A stretch of 64,000 nucleotides of DNA from positions 1,240,001 through 1,304,000 of the forward strand of contig CBDHDJ010000004.1 in NCBI GenBank assembly GCA_965261645.1, in the 5' to 3' direction. The translations under genes were made by a program, and so were the position numbers. Shown piece after piece: positions 61,598-64,000 of this stretch (its first letter is position 1; every line of letters begins with the position of its first letter). The notes beneath the pieces were generated by a model that saw nothing but the letters and a program-made list of their open reading frames with translations, ran no database searches and was not told the DNA's origin. Source of the stretch: CBDHDJ01 sp965261645. Its GTDB lineage: Bacteria > Pseudomonadota > Alphaproteobacteria > SHVV01.

Positions 61598-61641
61598 CAG
61601 CCATCGACCATTTACCGAATTTTCGGAGTTAACCGGTTAAC
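61598..61641 (+). repeat. Short direct repeat, right copy, after the M23 gene
   Basis: Diverged copy of 60116-60160. Its last base touches the left end of the IS5 element at 61642, so that element inserted at the edge of the repeat. Confidence 0.6.
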
Positions 61642-62730
61642 GGCTTTGGTGCATGGACCTGAGGATTAGTATATCTGGCTCCGCTTCCGTCTTTGAGAGT
61701 TTGTCATGCCCTTCAAGTTCCACGCATCGCGTCGCCACCATATCCCCAGAGCCAAGTACCGGGTCATGAACTGGCCGGATTATGACCGTGGTTTGGTTCG
61801 GCGCGGCGACATTCGTTTCTGGATTGATGAGAGCGCCCTGGAGCAATGGGACGCAGCCAAGCGGCGAACTCCTGGTGGCCAGCGGCGGTTTTCAGAGTTG
61901 GCGATTTCCACGACACTGATGCTGGGGGTGGTCTTCAGACTGCCGCTGCGCCAGACGGAAGGCTTTGTGCGTTCCCTCGTGGACTTGATGGGGTGCGATC
62001 TGCCGGTGCCGGATCACACCACGCTGTCGCGGCGGCGGCGAACGGTGGATGTCGTTGTGGAAACCAGCACGAACAAGCGGTCTACGGATATCGTGCTGGA
62101 TTCCACGGGCCTGAAATTCTTTGGCGCTGGCGAGTGGGCTCGCGCCAAGCACGGTGAAACGCGGCGCTCGTGGCGCAAGCTGCATATCTCGGTTGACCCG
62201 GCCAGCAGCGAGATCCGGACGCATGAACTGACCGGTGACGACACGGCCGATGCGACGATGGCGGGACCGCTGGTCGCCGGTTCCAGTGGGGTGATCCGGC
62301 GCGTGTTTGCCGACGGCGCCTATGACGGGGAGCCCGTGACAAAAGCGATCCGAGAAGCTCGGCCACCGAATTCACCACCTGAAATCATCATCCCGCCACG
62401 CGCCACATCCATTCCTCCCCCGGACACGCCTCATGGCGGATCGGAACGGGAGCACCATGCGGCGGAGATCGCCTCGAAGGGAAGGATGAACTGGCAGAAA
62501 CGACAGGGCTACGGATTGAGAGCGCTTGGCGAAACAGCCATGGCTCGCGTCAAGAGGCTCAACGGCGGCAAGCTCACCGCTCGCACATTCCAATCCCAAC
62601 AAACCGAAATCGCCATGCAGATCGACGCACTCAATCGCTCTATCCGTGCGGCGAAACCAAACACAATCAGGATCCGCTAACCAACCGGGGAATGGGCGAT
62701 CACACCACCGCGGCTCCATGCACCAAAGCC
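61642..62730 (+). mobile_element. IS5-family (IS903-group) insertion sequence
   Basis: A 1089-base element with inverted ends GGCTTTGGTGCATGGA from 61642 and TCCATGCACCAAAGCC ending at 62730. It has one intact transposase. The nine bases on either side do not match, so the neighbouring DNA was probably lost or rearranged after insertion. The right end cuts a membrane-protein gene. Confidence 0.88.
61706..62680 (+). CDS. IS5-family (IS903-group) transposase
   Basis: A 324-residue DDE transposase. It has the DUF4096-like start (YRVMNWPDYDRGLVRRGDIR, 20), and the catalytic parts VLDSTGLKFFGAGEWARAKH (20), RRSWRKLHISVDPASSEI, VFADGAYDGEPV and WQKRQGYGLRALGETAMARV (20), with the Glu near KR..G. 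Length is normal and no frameshift is seen. Confidence 0.93.
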   Translation: MPFKFHASRRHHIPRAKYRVMNWPDYDRGLVRRGDIRFWIDESALEQWDAAKRRTPGGQRRFSELAISTTLMLGVVFRLPLRQTEGFVRSLVDLMGCDLPVPDHTTLSRRRRTVDVVVETSTNKRSTDIVLDSTGLKFFGAGEWARAKHGETRRSWRKLHISVDPASSEIRTHELTGDDTADATMAGPLVAGSSGVIRRVFADGAYDGEPVTKAIREARPPNSPPEIIIPPRATSIPPPDTPHGGSEREHHAAEIASKGRMNWQKRQGYGLRALGETAMARVKRLNGGKLTARTFQSQQTEIAMQIDALNRSIRAAKPNTIRIR

Positions 62731-63013
62731 TGTCGTAGGCAAAGAACGTCAGCACGAAGTTCATCCACGCTCCCAAAAGGGGTGCCAGAAACCACCACGG
62801 CATCGGTAATTTCAGCACGGGGTCCCACGTGTAGACGCCGAACACGCCGATGATCGCGCCCAGCGTCGTGTACCAGAGCAATATTCCCCAGCGCAGCAGG
62901 CTTTCATCGCCGACCGGATAGACCGTGAGGTAGATAAACCCCGCAAGGCCGAACAGGGCGCCGAGCGTTTTGCCGACGGCGATGCGGGTGTTCAAAGAGG
63001 GATTGCCGAACAT
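62731..63013 (-). pseudogene. Membrane protein, 5' part, truncated by IS5
   Basis: The first 94 residues of a membrane protein of unknown function. The ATG at 63013 follows GGAGG by five bases. Three hydrophobic segments are visible: TLGALFGLAGFIYLTVYPV, WGILLWYTTLGAIIGVFGVY (20) and WWFLAPLLGAWMNFVLTFFA (20). At 62730 the IS5 right end replaces the rest, and the frame runs on into the element to 62372. Close relatives probably continue after FFAYD for another few dozen residues. Confidence 0.7.
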
Positions 63014-63128
63014 TTGAACCTCCAGGGTTATTGGAGTTGCCGGTCAGGCCGGAGTATCCGCAATCGGCCGCAATCGATTGACCTAAATCGACTTGATGTT
63101 GCGTTCGGTGCAAGAGGCGATGGCCGGC

Positions 63129-63160
63129 GGTGTGGGCTACGGGAGGCAATAGCCCACACC
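63129..63160 (-). terminator. Strong hairpin downstream of the EF-hand gene
   Basis: A perfect eleven-pair inverted repeat, GGTGTGGGCTA and TAGCCCACACC, with a ten-base loop, 22 bases after the EF-hand stop on the minus strand. It has no T run. Confidence 0.5.
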
Positions 63161-63181
63161 TGGAGGGCCAGCGCATGCCGC

Positions 63182-63667
63182 CTAATTGGCGTTGTTACGC
63201 TTTTGCTGCCCCCGGCGGTGGTGCCATCGGTCACTCATCGACAGCCCGCCGTCGTCGTTGCGGTCCAGCCGCTCGACGATGTTGGCCAACGGCCTGTCGT
63301 ACTCCGCGCGCGAGATAACAGCGTTGCCGTCCGTATCCAGCATTTGGAAGGCACGCACGGTCAGCGGACGCGTGGTTTCATGCCAGACGCCGGCGAATTC
63401 ATTGAGGCTGAGGTTGCCGTCGCTGTCGCCATCGTGGGCCGCATGACGGTCGTTGCGCACCTTGTCGATCTCCGCTTGGCTGAGCTTGCCGTCACCGTCG
63501 GTGTCGATGGACTCGATTATTTCCATCGCCATGAGGCCGAACTGTCCTTTGGCGAAGAAACCCATGCCGCCATGACCGCGTTCCGCGTAGCTCGCGCCCG
63601 CGAGTGCGATACCGCCGATAGCCGCGGCGATGCCTATTCCGATCAGCGCCTTCGTTCTCGTTCTCAT
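63182..63667 (-). CDS. Exported EF-hand calcium-binding protein
   Basis: A 161-residue protein with a signal peptide (MRTRTK, then ALIGIGIAAAIGGIALAGAS, 20) and EF-hand-like loops: DTDGDGKLSQAE, DGDSDGNLSLNE and DTDGNAVISRAE are close to the calcium consensus, and DRNDDGGLSMSD is a fourth, less regular one. It is probably a periplasmic calcium-binding protein of unknown purpose. The ATG at 63667 follows AGGAG by eight bases; the frame to 63781 is rejected. Confidence 0.88.
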   Translation of the reverse strand: MRTRTKALIGIGIAAAIGGIALAGASYAERGHGGMGFFAKGQFGLMAMEIIESIDTDGDGKLSQAEIDKVRNDRHAAHDGDSDGNLSLNEFAGVWHETTRPLTVRAFQMLDTDGNAVISRAEYDRPLANIVERLDRNDDGGLSMSDRWHHRRGQQKRNNAN

Positions 63668-63865
63668 GGATATGCTCCTGCGTCGAATGTCTATGACCCA
63701 AATATAGGCAGCGTTTGCCGCAAAACTATGTGCATCCGCGCACTTTGTGTTGCGCGAGTTGGACGATCGGGGAACTGGCAAACTTTGTTACGCTCTTTGC
63801 CTGCGTTTGAGCGAGGCTCTCGTTAGCCGTTGGCTACTGAAGCGTCACCGTCGTTCCCGTGGCCG

Positions 63866-64000
63866 ATGGCCGATGATCACCGGGATATCCGCGAGCCCTT
63901 GGCGCGCTACCTGAAGAAGCATGACGAGCTGCGCGTCACCATGGCGGACAGCAGCGCGTTCGCGCGGCGGATAGATGCAGCGCAACGATGGGTTTCTGCC
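63866..64000 (+). CDS. Response-regulator-like N-terminus (partial)
   Basis: From the ATG at 63866 the frame is open to the window edge and reads MADDHRDIREPLARYLKKHD, then LRVTMADSSAFARR, which matches the first part of OmpR-type response regulators (DDxxxIREPLARYLKKH). The strand before the acidic pair, normally ILVVDD, is missing; a VTVVPVAD-like stretch lies just upstream in another frame. So the gene may be frameshifted or decayed. It runs off the window. Confidence 0.45.
   Translation, partial: MADDHRDIREPLARYLKKHDELRVTMADSSAFARRIDAAQRWVSA

Overview
The window reads as chromosomal DNA of a GC-rich alphaproteobacterium, probably Rhodospirillales-like. This rests on several typical neighbourhoods: hisD/infA/maf/rng/yacG, hsp20 followed by a DUF1150 gene, kdsD-lptC-lptA-lptB-rpoN-ptsN, and thrS-infC-rpmI-rplT-pheS-pheT. 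I cannot name a species. There is no CRISPR array, rRNA or complete prophage.

Region 1 (1-4.1 kb) is housekeeping: the hisD tail, infA, maf, rng, yacG, an amidohydrolase and tRNA-Phe. Region 2 (4.2-22 kb) is an accessory catabolic region. It holds a pentenoate-hydratase-like enzyme, three Rieske oxygenase alpha subunits, two beta subunits, a crotonase, an FAH-family enzyme, an SDR, an orphan solute-binding protein and a second-copy-like peptide deformylase. Three insertion sequences (IS1595, IS1182, IS630 families), an IS1380 transposase remnant, a truncated N,N-dimethylformamidase gene and a pair of diverged intergenic repeats mark it as rearranged.

Region 3 (22-51.2 kb) is mostly core genome: nitronate monooxygenase, speH-speE, 3-hydroxyacyl-CoA dehydrogenase, hsp20-DUF1150, ptsN, rpoN, the LPS-export genes lptB-lptA-lptC with kdsD, RNase D, tRNA-Leu, an NDUFA9-like protein, uppP, GST, queG, a glycosyltransferase, thrS-infC, an ArsR/CDF metal module, rpmI-rplT, pheS-pheT, lepA and tRNA-Ser. 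Region 4 (51.2-64 kb) is a second mobile region. It has an IS6 copy abutting an IS3 fragment, a fourth Rieske alpha subunit, a tyrosine integrase, a coiled-coil/LysM membrane protein, an internally deleted integrase remnant, an IS3 element whose orfB is split by an IS110/IS1111-type element, an M23 peptidase flanked by short repeats, an IS5 copy that breaks a membrane-protein gene, an EF-hand protein and the start of a response-regulator-like gene.

The most useful signals are regulatory or structural. Hsp20 has a heat-shock-type promoter and a ROSE-like RNA thermometer. infC appears to start at a non-canonical ATC. The IS110 junctions can be placed to the base because the interrupted orfB frame is restored on removal. 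The integrase remnant carries a deletion at a TGCGC microhomology. Repeats bracket both the crotonase gene and the M23 peptidase gene. I did not find a clear new defence or multi-gene system; the best leads for unknown biology are the Rieske cluster and the LysM/M23 envelope genes in the second mobile region.
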